This document shows, piece after piece, positions 45,068 through 53,893 of a DNA stretch of 64,000 nt (within the stretch, counting starts at the first letter, position 1; every line of letters begins with the position of its first letter). Location of the stretch: contig NZ_RBVY01000003.1 of the NCBI RefSeq assembly GCF_004000215.1, positions 292,970 through 356,969 on the forward strand, in the 5' to 3' direction. Made by a program: the position numbers and the translations under genes. The notes beneath the pieces are model-generated. The model made no database searches and had not been told where the DNA came from. It was given only the letters and a program-made list of their open reading frames with translations. The DNA is from Nitratireductor alexandrii. Lineage in GTDB: Bacteria; Pseudomonadota; Alphaproteobacteria; Rhizobiales; Rhizobiaceae.

Positions 45068-45145
45068 TTGATATATCGTTGATATATCATAAGGCGTCGC
45101 CGCTTGACAAACGCCGCTGTAGTCAGATATATCATAGATATATCA
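45068..45145. promoter_or_regulatory. Divergent promoter with four GATATATC operators
   Basis: GATATATC (self-complementary) occurs at 45070-45077, 45081-45088, 45126-45133 and 45137-45144, that is two pairs with an 11-bp period. TTGACA at 45104-45109 is a good -35 for the DapA-like gene. The expected -10 (TATATC, 18-bp spacer) falls inside the third palindrome, so binding there would block the promoter. The first pair overlaps the 5' leader of gntR. Confidence 0.75.
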
Positions 45146-45162
45146 GAATGGGAGCCGGAACG

Positions 45163-46056
45163 ATGTGGGCAGGCGTCTACCCTGCGGTCACGACCAAATT
45201 CACCGAGGACGACCGCCTCGACCATGCAGAGATGGAGCGCTGCTTCGGGCTGCAGATGGACGCCGGCTGCGACGGGCTGATCGTTGCCGGATCGTTGGGC
45301 GAAGGGCCGATGCTGTCGACGGCCGAAAAGCTCGAAGTGCTGGCGACCGCGCGCGCGGCCGCCGCCGGCAAACCCGTCCTGCTGACCATCAACGAGCCCG
45401 GCACCCGCGAGGCCTGCGCTACGGCCAGGGCCGCGGCCAAGGCCGGCGCCGACGGCCTGATGGTTGTGCCGAGCCCGATCTACCACACCGACCCGCGCGA
45501 GACCGCCGACGCGCTCAAGGCGGTCGCGGCCGCCGGCGATCTGCCGGTGATGATCTATTCCAACCGGGTCGCCTATCGCGTCGACGTCACCGTGCCGGTC
45601 ATGCAGGAACTGGCGGACGATGAGCGTTTCGTCGCCGTCAAGGAATCCTCCGACGACATCCGCCGTTCGACCGAGATCATCAACGCCTTTGGCACACGGT
45701 TCGACCTGTTCACCGGCGTCGACAATCTTGTCTTCGAGGCGCTCGCCGTCGGCGCCGTCGGATGGGTCGCCGGCATCGTCGTCGCCTTCCCGCGCGAGTC
45801 GGTGGCGATCTATCGGCTGATGAAGCAGGGCCGCCGCGACGAGGCGCTGGCGATCTATCGCTGGCTGCGTCCGCTGGCCGATCTCGATGTCTCGACCTAT
45901 CTGGTCCAAAACCTCAAACTGGCCGAGGCGCTGGCGATCGGGTCCAACGACCGCGTGCGCATGCCGCGCCAGCCGCTCGCCGGCACCCGCCGCGACGAGG
46001 TCGAAAAGATCGTCCGCGACGCGATTGCCGTCCGGCCCGATATCCCGGCCTTCTGA
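45163..46056 (+). CDS. DapA-family lyase/deaminase, hydroxyproline-pathway type
   Basis: A 297-aa class I aldolase-fold enzyme of the dihydrodipicolinate synthase family. The Schiff-base Lys160 is in FVAVKESSDD, the catalytic Tyr132 in VMIYSNRVAY, and the GSLGEG loop is in the GTTGE position. Between a GntR regulator, an FAD amino acid oxidase and a proline-racemase-type epimerase it fits 4-hydroxy-pyrroline-2-carboxylate deaminase, which makes 2-oxoglutarate semialdehyde. ATG 45163 has GGGAGC 10 bases upstream; ATG 45148 is an alternative. A different keto-acid aldolase role cannot be ruled out. Confidence 0.85.
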   Translation: MWAGVYPAVTTKFTEDDRLDHAEMERCFGLQMDAGCDGLIVAGSLGEGPMLSTAEKLEVLATARAAAAGKPVLLTINEPGTREACATARAAAKAGADGLMVVPSPIYHTDPRETADALKAVAAAGDLPVMIYSNRVAYRVDVTVPVMQELADDERFVAVKESSDDIRRSTEIINAFGTRFDLFTGVDNLVFEALAVGAVGWVAGIVVAFPRESVAIYRLMKQGRRDEALAIYRWLRPLADLDVSTYLVQNLKLAEALAIGSNDRVRMPRQPLAGTRRDEVEKIVRDAIAVRPDIPAF

Positions 46057-46064
46057 CCGTCCCG

Positions 46065-47321
46065 ATGGCCGCTCCGTCGCAAAGCCCGGTCGATGTCGCC
46101 ATTATCGGCGGCGGCATTATCGGCATCTGCGCGGCCGCGGCACTGGCCGCTGCCGGCCGCAAGCCGCTGGTCATCGACCGTACCGGCATCTGCGAGGAAA
46201 CCAGCGCCGGCAATGCCGGCGCGCTCGCCTTTTCCGACGTTTTGCCGCTCGCCCAGAAAGGCATGCTGCGCAACCTGCCCAAATGGCTTACCGATCCGCT
46301 CAGCCCGCTTTCGGTTCCCCCCGCCTACGCGCCGCGGCTGTTGCCGTGGTTTTTGCGCTTTCTGGCCGCCGCGCGCCCCGCACGCTACGGCAATGCGCTC
46401 GCCGCGCAGGCGGCGATGATGGACCTCGCCGAAATCGAATGGGCCGCGCTCATGGCGCGTACGGGTACCGAACCGATGCTGCGCGAGGACGGCTCGCTCG
46501 AGCTTTACCAGAACGACGCCGAATTTCAGGCCTCGCTCGACGGCTGGCGCGCGCGCGAGCGCTTCAACATCGCATTCCGTCACCTCGACCGCGCCGGCAT
46601 CGAGGCGCTGCAGCCTGGCCTGGCGCCGCAGTTTTCGCGGGCCACCTTCGTGCCGGGCTGGAAGACGGTGTCCGACCCGCAGCATCTCGGCAAGGCGATC
46701 TGGCGCAGGGCCGAAACCGATGGCGCCGCCTGGATGCACGGCGAGGTGGTGGTGGTGACCCCGGCCGAAAAACGCGTCGCGATCCAGTTGCGCGAGGGGC
46801 GCACCATCCTCGCGCGCAGCCTGGTCGTCGCCGCCGGCGCCTGGTCGCACCGCTTCACCCGCGCCTTCGGCGATGCCGTGCCGCTCGAAACAGAACGCGG
46901 CTACAACACCACCTTGCCGGCCGACGCGTTCGATCTCAGGCGTCAGCTCATCTTCTCTGCGCACGGATTTGTCGTCACCCCGCTTGAAACCGGCATTCGT
47001 GTCGGCGGCGCCGTCGAGCTCGGTGGACTGAAGCGTCCGCCAGACTACCGTCGCGCCAGGGCGATGCTCGAAAAGGCCAGGCGCTTCATGCCCGCGCTTC
47101 AAACCGGCAATGGACGCGAATGGATGGGCTACCGGCCTTCATTGCCCGATTCGCTGCCGGTGATCGGCCGCGCGCGCACTGCCGAAAACGTCTATTATGC
47201 CTTCGGCCACGGCCATCTCGGCCTCACCCAGGCCGCGGCGACCGGGCGCCTGATCCGCGATCTGGTTTCGGGCGAGGCCCCGCCGATCGATCTTGCCCCT
47301 TTCAGCCCGCAGCGATTTTGA
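46065..47321 (+). CDS. FAD-dependent D-amino acid oxidase/dehydrogenase family, probably D-hydroxyproline dehydrogenase
   Basis: A 418-aa DAO-family flavoprotein. The N-terminal FAD motif is VAIIGGGIIGICAA (Gly15, 17 and 20), followed by ETSAGNAGALAFSD. The C-terminal FAD-binding segment is YAFGHGHLGLTQAAATGRL. In the context of the epimerase and the DapA-like enzyme it should oxidise cis-4-hydroxy-D-proline. It lies 8 bp after the DapA-like gene and 14 bp before the epimerase. It could alternatively be a general D-amino acid dehydrogenase (DadA type). Confidence 0.85.
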   Translation: MAAPSQSPVDVAIIGGGIIGICAAAALAAAGRKPLVIDRTGICEETSAGNAGALAFSDVLPLAQKGMLRNLPKWLTDPLSPLSVPPAYAPRLLPWFLRFLAAARPARYGNALAAQAAMMDLAEIEWAALMARTGTEPMLREDGSLELYQNDAEFQASLDGWRARERFNIAFRHLDRAGIEALQPGLAPQFSRATFVPGWKTVSDPQHLGKAIWRRAETDGAAWMHGEVVVVTPAEKRVAIQLREGRTILARSLVVAAGAWSHRFTRAFGDAVPLETERGYNTTLPADAFDLRRQLIFSAHGFVVTPLETGIRVGGAVELGGLKRPPDYRRARAMLEKARRFMPALQTGNGREWMGYRPSLPDSLPVIGRARTAENVYYAFGHGHLGLTQAAATGRLIRDLVSGEAPPIDLAPFSPQRF

Positions 47322-47335
47322 ACGAAAGCCCGACC

Positions 47336-48337
47336 ATGGCCCGCCATTCCTTCCACTGCATCGACGGACATACATGCGGCAATCCGGTGCGGCTTGTGGC
47401 TGGCGGCGGACCGCTTCTCGACGGTGCCACGATGATGGAAAGGCGGGCGCATTTCCTGGCGGAATTCGACTGGATCCGAACCGGACTGATGTTCGAACCG
47501 CGCGGCCACGACATGATGTCGGGCTCGATCCTCTACCCGCCGACGCGCGCGGATTGCGATATCGGCATTCTTTTCATCGAGACCTCGGGCTGCCTGCCGA
47601 TGTGCGGCCACGGCACCATCGGCACGGTCACCTTCGCGCTCGAAAACGGGCTGGTGCGCCCAAAGACACCGGGCATGCTGCGCCTCGACACGCCGGCGGG
47701 ACGCGTTGTCGCCACCTATGAGGAAAAGGACGGGCGGGTGGAGGAAGTGCGCATCACCAACGTCGCCTCATATCTGCATGCGCGCGATCTCGCCGTCGAC
47801 TGCCCGGAGTTGGGACCGCTGACCGTCGACGTCGCCTATGGCGGCAATTTCTACGCCATCGTCGAGCCGCAGCGAAACTATCGCGACATGGCCGATTTCT
47901 CCGCCAACCAGCTGATCGCCTGGAGCCCCGTTCTGCGCGAGCGTCTCAACCGGGCATACCGCTTCGAACACCCGCAAGACCCCTCGATCAGCGGCCTGTC
48001 TCATATTTTGTGGACCGGTGCGCCGACAGTCGACGGCGCCCATGCCCGCAACGCCGTCTTTTACGGCGACAAGGCCATCGACCGGTCGCCCTGCGGAACC
48101 GGAACCTCGGCGCGCATGGCGCAACTCGCCGCCCGGGGCAGGCTGCGGCCCGGCGACGATTTCTTGCATCAATCGATCATCGGCTCGCTGTTTCGCGGGC
48201 GGGTCGAGGAAGAAACCACGCTGGCCGATCGCCCCGCCATCATTCCCTCGGTCGGCGGCTGGGCGCTTATGACCGGCTACAACACCATCTTTATCGATGA
48301 TCGCGACCCGTTCGCGCATGGATTCGTCGTGCGCTGA
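47336..48337 (+). CDS. Proline-racemase family, 4-hydroxyproline 2-epimerase
   Basis: A 333-aa enzyme of the proline racemase fold. Both catalytic cysteines are present: Cys90 in LPMCGHGTIG and Cys253 in DRSPCGTGTSARM. The Cys/Cys pair marks racemases or epimerases, in contrast to the Cys/Thr of 3-hydroxyproline dehydratases. It probably converts trans-4-hydroxy-L-proline to cis-4-hydroxy-D-proline, the first step of the pathway encoded with the two upstream genes. ATG 47336 is preceded by GAAAG. Confidence 0.9.
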   Translation: MARHSFHCIDGHTCGNPVRLVAGGGPLLDGATMMERRAHFLAEFDWIRTGLMFEPRGHDMMSGSILYPPTRADCDIGILFIETSGCLPMCGHGTIGTVTFALENGLVRPKTPGMLRLDTPAGRVVATYEEKDGRVEEVRITNVASYLHARDLAVDCPELGPLTVDVAYGGNFYAIVEPQRNYRDMADFSANQLIAWSPVLRERLNRAYRFEHPQDPSISGLSHILWTGAPTVDGAHARNAVFYGDKAIDRSPCGTGTSARMAQLAARGRLRPGDDFLHQSIIGSLFRGRVEEETTLADRPAIIPSVGGWALMTGYNTIFIDDRDPFAHGFVVR

Positions 48338-48664
48338 CAGGCCCGTGCCAGACATATCAGCCGAAACGAACGGTCGGCTGAAAATACAAGGAATATGCGA
48401 TTATTCACGCTTGAATGCAAAATTCGAGCAAAAATACCCGCAAAACGGGAAGACAAGGCAAGGACATTGCGTTGGCCCAGTGCTAGCTTCCGCGCTGGTC
48501 CAGGCACTCGAAGCCCCCACAGACAAAGAAGGGGGGCGGGGTCTTGGATGCGGCTGCCACGCACAATTTTGTCGTTGCAATCCCGTTTTGAAGGACTACG
48601 ACTAGGGGAAATACAATAAGGGGTGCGCCGGCCTTGGCGACATTCCGCGGGGGGAGCCGCAGGC
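48338..48664 (+). other. Intergenic region before the liv operon
   Basis: A 327-bp stretch, AT-richer than the rest of the window, between the epimerase gene and livH. It holds a 7-bp hairpin (TCAGCCG / CGGCTGA, 48357-48381) followed by AAAATAC, perhaps a weak terminator, and presumably the liv promoter. I see no clear -35/-10 pair and no gene. Confidence 0.6.
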
Positions 48665-49597
48665 ATGCTCGAATATTTCGTTCAGCAGCTCATTAACGGG
48701 CTGACTCTTGGATCGATCTACGGCCTGATCGCGATTGGCTATACGATGGTCTATGGGATCATCGGCATGATCAATTTCGCCCATGGCGACATCTTCATGG
48801 TCGGGTCGTTCATCGCCCTGGCGACGTTTTTGATCCTGACATCGGTGTTCGGCTTCGTCTTCCTACCGGTGGTCCTATTGATCGTGCTGATCATCGCCAT
48901 GCTGTTCACCTCGGCCTGGGGCTGGACGGTCGAGCGGTTCGCCTACCGGCCGCTGCGCGGTTCGTTCCGGCTCGCTCCGCTGATCACCGCCATCGGCATG
49001 TCGATCGTGCTGCAGAACTTCGTCCAGGTCACGCAGGGCGCGCGCGTCAAGCCGCTGCCGCCGCAGATCCAGGGCGGCGTCACGCTGATGGAAGGGTCGA
49101 CCGAAAACGGCACCATCCTCGTCCAGCTTTCCTACATGCAGATGATCATCATCTTCACGACCCTGGTCCTGATGGCCGGCTTCACGCTCTTGATCTCGCG
49201 CACCTCGCTGGGGCGCGCCCAGCGGGCTTGCGAGCAGGACCGCAAGATGGCGGCGCTGCTTGGCGTCAATGTCGACCGCACCATATCGCTGACCTTCGTC
49301 ATGGGCGCCGCGCTGGCCGCCGTCGCCGGTCTGATGTTCTTGCTGCTCTACGGTGTGATCGACTTCTATATCGGCTTTCTGGCCGGGGTTAAGGCCTTCA
49401 CCGCCGCCGTGCTCGGCGGCATCGGCTCACTGCCCGGCGCGATGCTCGGCGGCCTGGCGATCGGCCTGATCGAGGTTTTCTGGTCCGCCTATTTCACGGT
49501 CGAATACAAGGACGTCGCCGCGTTCTCGATCCTTGCCATCGTGCTGATCTTCCTGCCTTCGGGCCTGCTCGGCAAGCCGGAAGTGGAGAAGGTCTGA
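48665..49597 (+). CDS. livH: Branched-chain amino acid ABC transporter permease LivH
   Basis: Inner-membrane permease with about eight helices. It begins MLEYFVQQLINGLTLGSIYG, the standard LivH start, and has YTMVYGIIGMINFAHGDIFM. The EAA-type loop is RAQRACEQDRKMAALLGVN and the C-terminal motif is TAAVLGGIGSLPGAMLGGL. GGGGAGCC precedes the ATG; an earlier ATG at 48623 would add 14 residues. The 310-aa length is normal. Its stop overlaps the livM start (TGATGG). Confidence 0.95.
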   Translation: MLEYFVQQLINGLTLGSIYGLIAIGYTMVYGIIGMINFAHGDIFMVGSFIALATFLILTSVFGFVFLPVVLLIVLIIAMLFTSAWGWTVERFAYRPLRGSFRLAPLITAIGMSIVLQNFVQVTQGARVKPLPPQIQGGVTLMEGSTENGTILVQLSYMQMIIIFTTLVLMAGFTLLISRTSLGRAQRACEQDRKMAALLGVNVDRTISLTFVMGAALAAVAGLMFLLLYGVIDFYIGFLAGVKAFTAAVLGGIGSLPGAMLGGLAIGLIEVFWSAYFTVEYKDVAAFSILAIVLIFLPSGLLGKPEVEKV

Positions 49598-50982
49598 TGG
49601 CCACCCGTTCCGTGCCGCTTTCGTCCGCCAGGGACGACGACCGCCTCGCCAATTCGCTGCGCGACGCTGCGATCGCAGCCCTCATGGTCTTCGCGCTCGG
49701 CTTCTTCTTTCTCGGCGTGCGCACCGACATCGCGCCCGGCGGGCTGGCGCTGACCTTTCGCTGGGGCCTGCTGTTTTCGGCCGTGGCGATCGTGTTTGCC
49801 GGCCGCCTACTGCTCAACCTGTTCGTGTTCAAGACATCGACGCCCGTCACTTCCCGCCTTGCCGATACGTTCTCGGGAGCCGGAAGCAGCTTTGCCGGCC
49901 TCGGCAAATGGCTCGCCCGGGCGCTTTTGATATTCGCGATCGTGCTGCCCTTCTTCTTCACCTATTTCTTCCCCAGCAAGGACCGGCAATATATCGATCT
50001 CGCCATCCTGATCATGACCTACATCATGCTCGGCTGGGGCCTGAACATCGTCGTCGGCCTCGCCGGGCTGCTGGATCTGGGTTATGTCGCCTTTTATGCG
50101 GTGGGCGCCTATTCCTTCGCCCTGCTCGCCCAGAATTTCGGCTTCGGCTTCTGGATGGCCTTGCCGCTGGCTGGCCTTCTGGCCGCCTTCTGGGGCGTGA
50201 TCCTGGGCTTTCCGGTGCTGCGTCTGCGCGGCGACTATCTCGCCATCGTCACGCTCGCCTTCGGCGAGATCATCCGCGTCGTGCTGCTCAACTGGTACGA
50301 ATTCACCAACGGCCCGGACGGCATTTCCGGCATCCCGCGGCCGACCCTGTTCGGCCTCGAATTCTCGCGCGGCGAAGGCGGGTTCGCCGATTTCTTCGGC
50401 ATTCCCTACGACAGCATCCACCGTTTCATCTATCTCTATTACATCATCTTCGTGCTGGCGATCATCACCAACCTGGTCACCATCCGGCTGCGCAAACTGC
50501 CGGTCGGTCGGGCCTGGGAGGCTCTGCGCGAGGACGAGATCGCCTGCCGTTCGCTCGGCATCAACACCACCAACACCAAGCTCACCGCCTTTTCGATCGG
50601 GGCCATGTTCGGCGGCTTCGCCGGTTCCTTCTTCGCCACGCGTCAGGGTTTCATATCGCCGGAAAGCTTCACCTTCCTGGAATCGGCGATCATCCTCGCC
50701 ATCGTCGTTCTCGGCGGCCTCGGATCGCAGATCGGCGTCGTCATCGCCTCCGTCGTCATGATCGGCGGCATCGAGATGCTGCGTAATCTGGGCTTCCTGC
50801 AGCATGTCTTCGGCGACGGGTTCGACCCGACCCAATACCGCATGCTGATCTTCGGCCTTGCCATGGTGCTGATCATGGTTTGGCGGCCGCGCGGCCTCAT
50901 CACCACCCGCGAGCCGACGGCGGTGCTGAAGGAAAAGAAGCGCATCGGCGCCGACATGGTCGCACAGGGTGAAGGTCACTGA
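49597..50982 (+). CDS. livM: Branched-chain amino acid ABC transporter permease LivM
   Basis: Second permease of the LIV-I-type system, 461 aa. An N-terminal membrane extension (about 110 residues with two or three helices) precedes the core. The core has YIMLGWGLNIVVGLAGLLDLGYVAFYA, given here as the LivM motif GLNIVVGLAGLLDLGY, and the loop GRAWEALREDEIACRSLGIN. ESAIILAIVVLGGLGSQIGV is in the last third. The start overlaps livH and the stop overlaps livG (TGATGG). Confidence 0.95.
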   Translation: MATRSVPLSSARDDDRLANSLRDAAIAALMVFALGFFFLGVRTDIAPGGLALTFRWGLLFSAVAIVFAGRLLLNLFVFKTSTPVTSRLADTFSGAGSSFAGLGKWLARALLIFAIVLPFFFTYFFPSKDRQYIDLAILIMTYIMLGWGLNIVVGLAGLLDLGYVAFYAVGAYSFALLAQNFGFGFWMALPLAGLLAAFWGVILGFPVLRLRGDYLAIVTLAFGEIIRVVLLNWYEFTNGPDGISGIPRPTLFGLEFSRGEGGFADFFGIPYDSIHRFIYLYYIIFVLAIITNLVTIRLRKLPVGRAWEALREDEIACRSLGINTTNTKLTAFSIGAMFGGFAGSFFATRQGFISPESFTFLESAIILAIVVLGGLGSQIGVVIASVVMIGGIEMLRNLGFLQHVFGDGFDPTQYRMLIFGLAMVLIMVWRPRGLITTREPTAVLKEKKRIGADMVAQGEGH

Positions 50983-52429
50983 TGGGGTCCGTGGTGCAAA
51001 ACGAAATCGAAAGCGCCGCCCCGGCGCGCTGGGACCAGACCCCGATTCTGTCGGTCGAGCATCTGACCATGCGCTTCGGCGGCCTGGTCGCGGTCAATGA
51101 TCTGTCCTTCAATGTCGGCCGCGGCGACATCACCGCGCTGATCGGCCCCAACGGCGCCGGCAAGACCACCGTGTTCAATTGCGTCACCGGTTTCTACAAA
51201 CCCACCGAGGGCCGCACCGCGATGCGGCACGGCGCCGGATTGCAGGCCGGCGCCATCGAGGAGGTCACCCGTTCCGACCTGCGCTACAAGGAATCGTCGC
51301 AAGGCAGCGTCTATCTGCTCGAGCGCATGCCCGATTTCGAGATCTCGCAGCGCGCCAAGGTCGCCCGCACCTTCCAGAACATCCGCCTTTTCGGTGGCAT
51401 GACCGCGCTGGAAAACCTGCTGGTGGCCCAGCACAATCCGCTGATGATCGCCTCGCTGTTCACCATTGGCGGCATTTTCGGGGTCCCCGGTTACAAGAAG
51501 GCGGAAAAACAGGCGATCGAAAAAGCCAAATACTGGCTGGAGCAGGTGCGCCTGACCGACCGTGCCGACGACCCGGCCGCCGACCTGCCCTACGGCGCCC
51601 AGCGCCGGCTGGAGATCGCCCGCGCCATGTGCACCGACCCGCTGCTGTTGTGCCTGGACGAACCCGCCGCCGGCCTCAATCCGCGCGAATCCCACGAACT
51701 CAACGAGCTTCTGCAATTCATCCGTGAGACGCACGGGACCTCGATCCTGCTGATCGAGCACGATATGGGCGTGGTGATGGAGATTTCCGATCATGTCATC
51801 GTTCTCGACTACGGCGTGAAAATCTCCGACGGCGACGCACTGCATGTCAAAAGCGATCCGCGCGTCATCGCCGCCTATCTCGGCGTCGACGACGAGGCCG
51901 AGATCGACGTGCCGGAAATCAAGCACGATCTGGAAGAGGTGGTCGAGGAAGCCGAGGAACTGGCCGCGGCCGACAGGCCCAAGGCAAAGCCGAAAAAGAC
52001 ACGGCCGGCCGCCAAGGCGAGCGCCGACAAGCCGGTCGCCAAAAAGGCGGAGGCGCCGGCGGCCAGCGAGATCAAGATCAAGAACGCCGCCGATTTTCCC
52101 GGCCGCCAGCCGCACGGCACCAAGAAACCCGGCCCGGCCGGCCCGGATAGCCTCACCCGCATCAAGGGCATCGGACCGGCCAACGAAAAGAAACTCAACA
52201 CCCTCGGCATCTGGCGGTTCGACCAGATCGCGGCTTGGAAGGCTCCGGAGGTCGACTGGGTCGGCGCCTGGCTCGCCTTTCCCGGCCGGATTCAGCGCGA
52301 GCAATGGGTGAAACAGGCCAAGACGCTGGCCAAGGGTCGCGAGACCGCCTTTTCCAAACGCGTCGACAAAGGCGAGGTCCCGACCAGCAAGACACGAAAA
52401 CCCCGCTCGGGCGGCAAGGGAGGCAAGCC

Positions 52430-52433
<4 letters not shown>
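50982..52433 (+). CDS. livG: LivG ATP-binding protein with C-terminal helix-hairpin-helix extension
   Basis: ABC ATPase of the branched-chain amino acid transporter, but 483 aa long where LivG is usually 250-300. Walker A GPNGAGKTT begins at residue 55, the signature is LPYGAQRRLEIARAM near 203, and Walker B is LLCLDEPAAGLN. An insert near 85-120 with LLERMPDFEISQ is common in alphaproteobacterial LivG. After YLGVDDEAE (about residue 300) comes an acidic then Lys/Ala-rich linker. From about residue 388 a helix-hairpin-helix domain follows (LTRIKGIGPANEKKLNTLGI, FDQIAAWKAPEVDWVGAWL) that closely resembles the C-terminal tail of alphaproteobacterial NuoE. The reading frame is continuous to the overlap with livF. 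Confidence 0.92.
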
Positions 52434-53164
<731 letters not shown>

Positions 53165-53297
53165 TGTGCCGACACCGGAGCCCGTCTGCGCGCTCGTCGC
53201 GCGCCGCGCGGATTGCCCGGCTGGCCGGTACGGAAAAAGCGCGGCCGTCTCGCCTGCGAAACCGGGACCGGACAACCCCTGACGGAAGCGGGAGATA

Positions 53298-53334
53298 GGA
53301 GCGGTTTCCCGGGTTCGGGGAGCCGAACCGCTCC
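53298..53334 (+). other. Hairpin between livF and the DUF6867 gene
   Basis: GGAGCGGTT pairs with AACCGCTCC around a 19-base loop, in the 203-bp gap between livF and the next gene. No T-run follows. It may be an RNA-processing or attenuation element that sets lower expression of the permease genes relative to the binding protein. Confidence 0.5.
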
Positions 53335-53367
53335 CCCATCAATCGCCGCGGAGGCTTGGAAAGCGAT

Positions 53368-53718
53368 ATGGAAAACGAGAATTCGCTGCTTTGGGAAGTG
53401 ACCTTCTGGGAATTCCTTTTCGTCACCGTCCTGTTGGCCGGGAGCGCGGCCTATCTGACCGGGCGCGCGGCCGCGCGCAGCTGGCTGCCGAAAGCGCAGC
53501 TTGCCTTTTACGTCCTGCTTTTGACGGCGGCGACCCGCTTCATCCATTTCGCCCTGTTCAACGGCACCCTTTTGTCCCTGCACTATTTCGTCGTCGACCT
53601 GATCGTGCTTATGGCGATCGCCTTCGCCGGCATGCGCATCACCCGCGCCTACCAGATGTCGACGCAATACAGCTTCGCCTTCCTGCGCTCCGGCCCGTTC
53701 GGTTGGAAGCCGCGGTGA
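53368..53718 (+). CDS. DUF6867 family membrane protein in the liv operon
   Basis: A 116-aa membrane protein with three hydrophobic segments: EFLFVTVLLAGSAAYLTGRA, AQLAFYVLLLTAATRFIHFA and YFVVDLIVLMAIAFAGMRI. The RFIHFALFNGTLLSLHYF segment and the C-terminal RAYQMSTQYSF ... FGWKP are the marks by which I assign it to DUF6867, a family I recall from Hyphomicrobiales beside liv genes. No function is described. ATG 53368 is preceded by GGAAAG. Confidence 0.75.
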   Translation: MENENSLLWEVTFWEFLFVTVLLAGSAAYLTGRAAARSWLPKAQLAFYVLLLTAATRFIHFALFNGTLLSLHYFVVDLIVLMAIAFAGMRITRAYQMSTQYSFAFLRSGPFGWKPR

Positions 53719-53893
53719 AGCGGGGACATGGCGGTCCCGACCGCCGACCAGGCACGGCGGAAAGCCTTTATTTCCCCGCGAAATTGGGCTTTTATGTCGA
53801 GAGGCGGGAAGGGAACCCCGCATGCAACCGGACCGGAGAAAAAACACCATCGCCGCCGGTTTTTCCAATTGTCAGGTGTTTAAGGGAGTCACC

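Noticed and set aside
45068-45145. GATATATC repeats as a small CRISPR or iteron array
   Set aside because: Only four 8-bp units with no spacers of constant length; position in a GntR divergent promoter explains them as operators.
47336-48337. Reading the proline-racemase-type gene as trans-3-hydroxyproline dehydratase
   Set aside because: Both catalytic cysteines are present; the dehydratase has Thr at the second or Ser/Thr at one site.
48338-48664. Horizontal transfer or an unannotated small gene because of the AT-richer sequence before livH
   Set aside because: The short open frames lack ribosome binding sites and the composition shift is confined to an intergenic promoter region.
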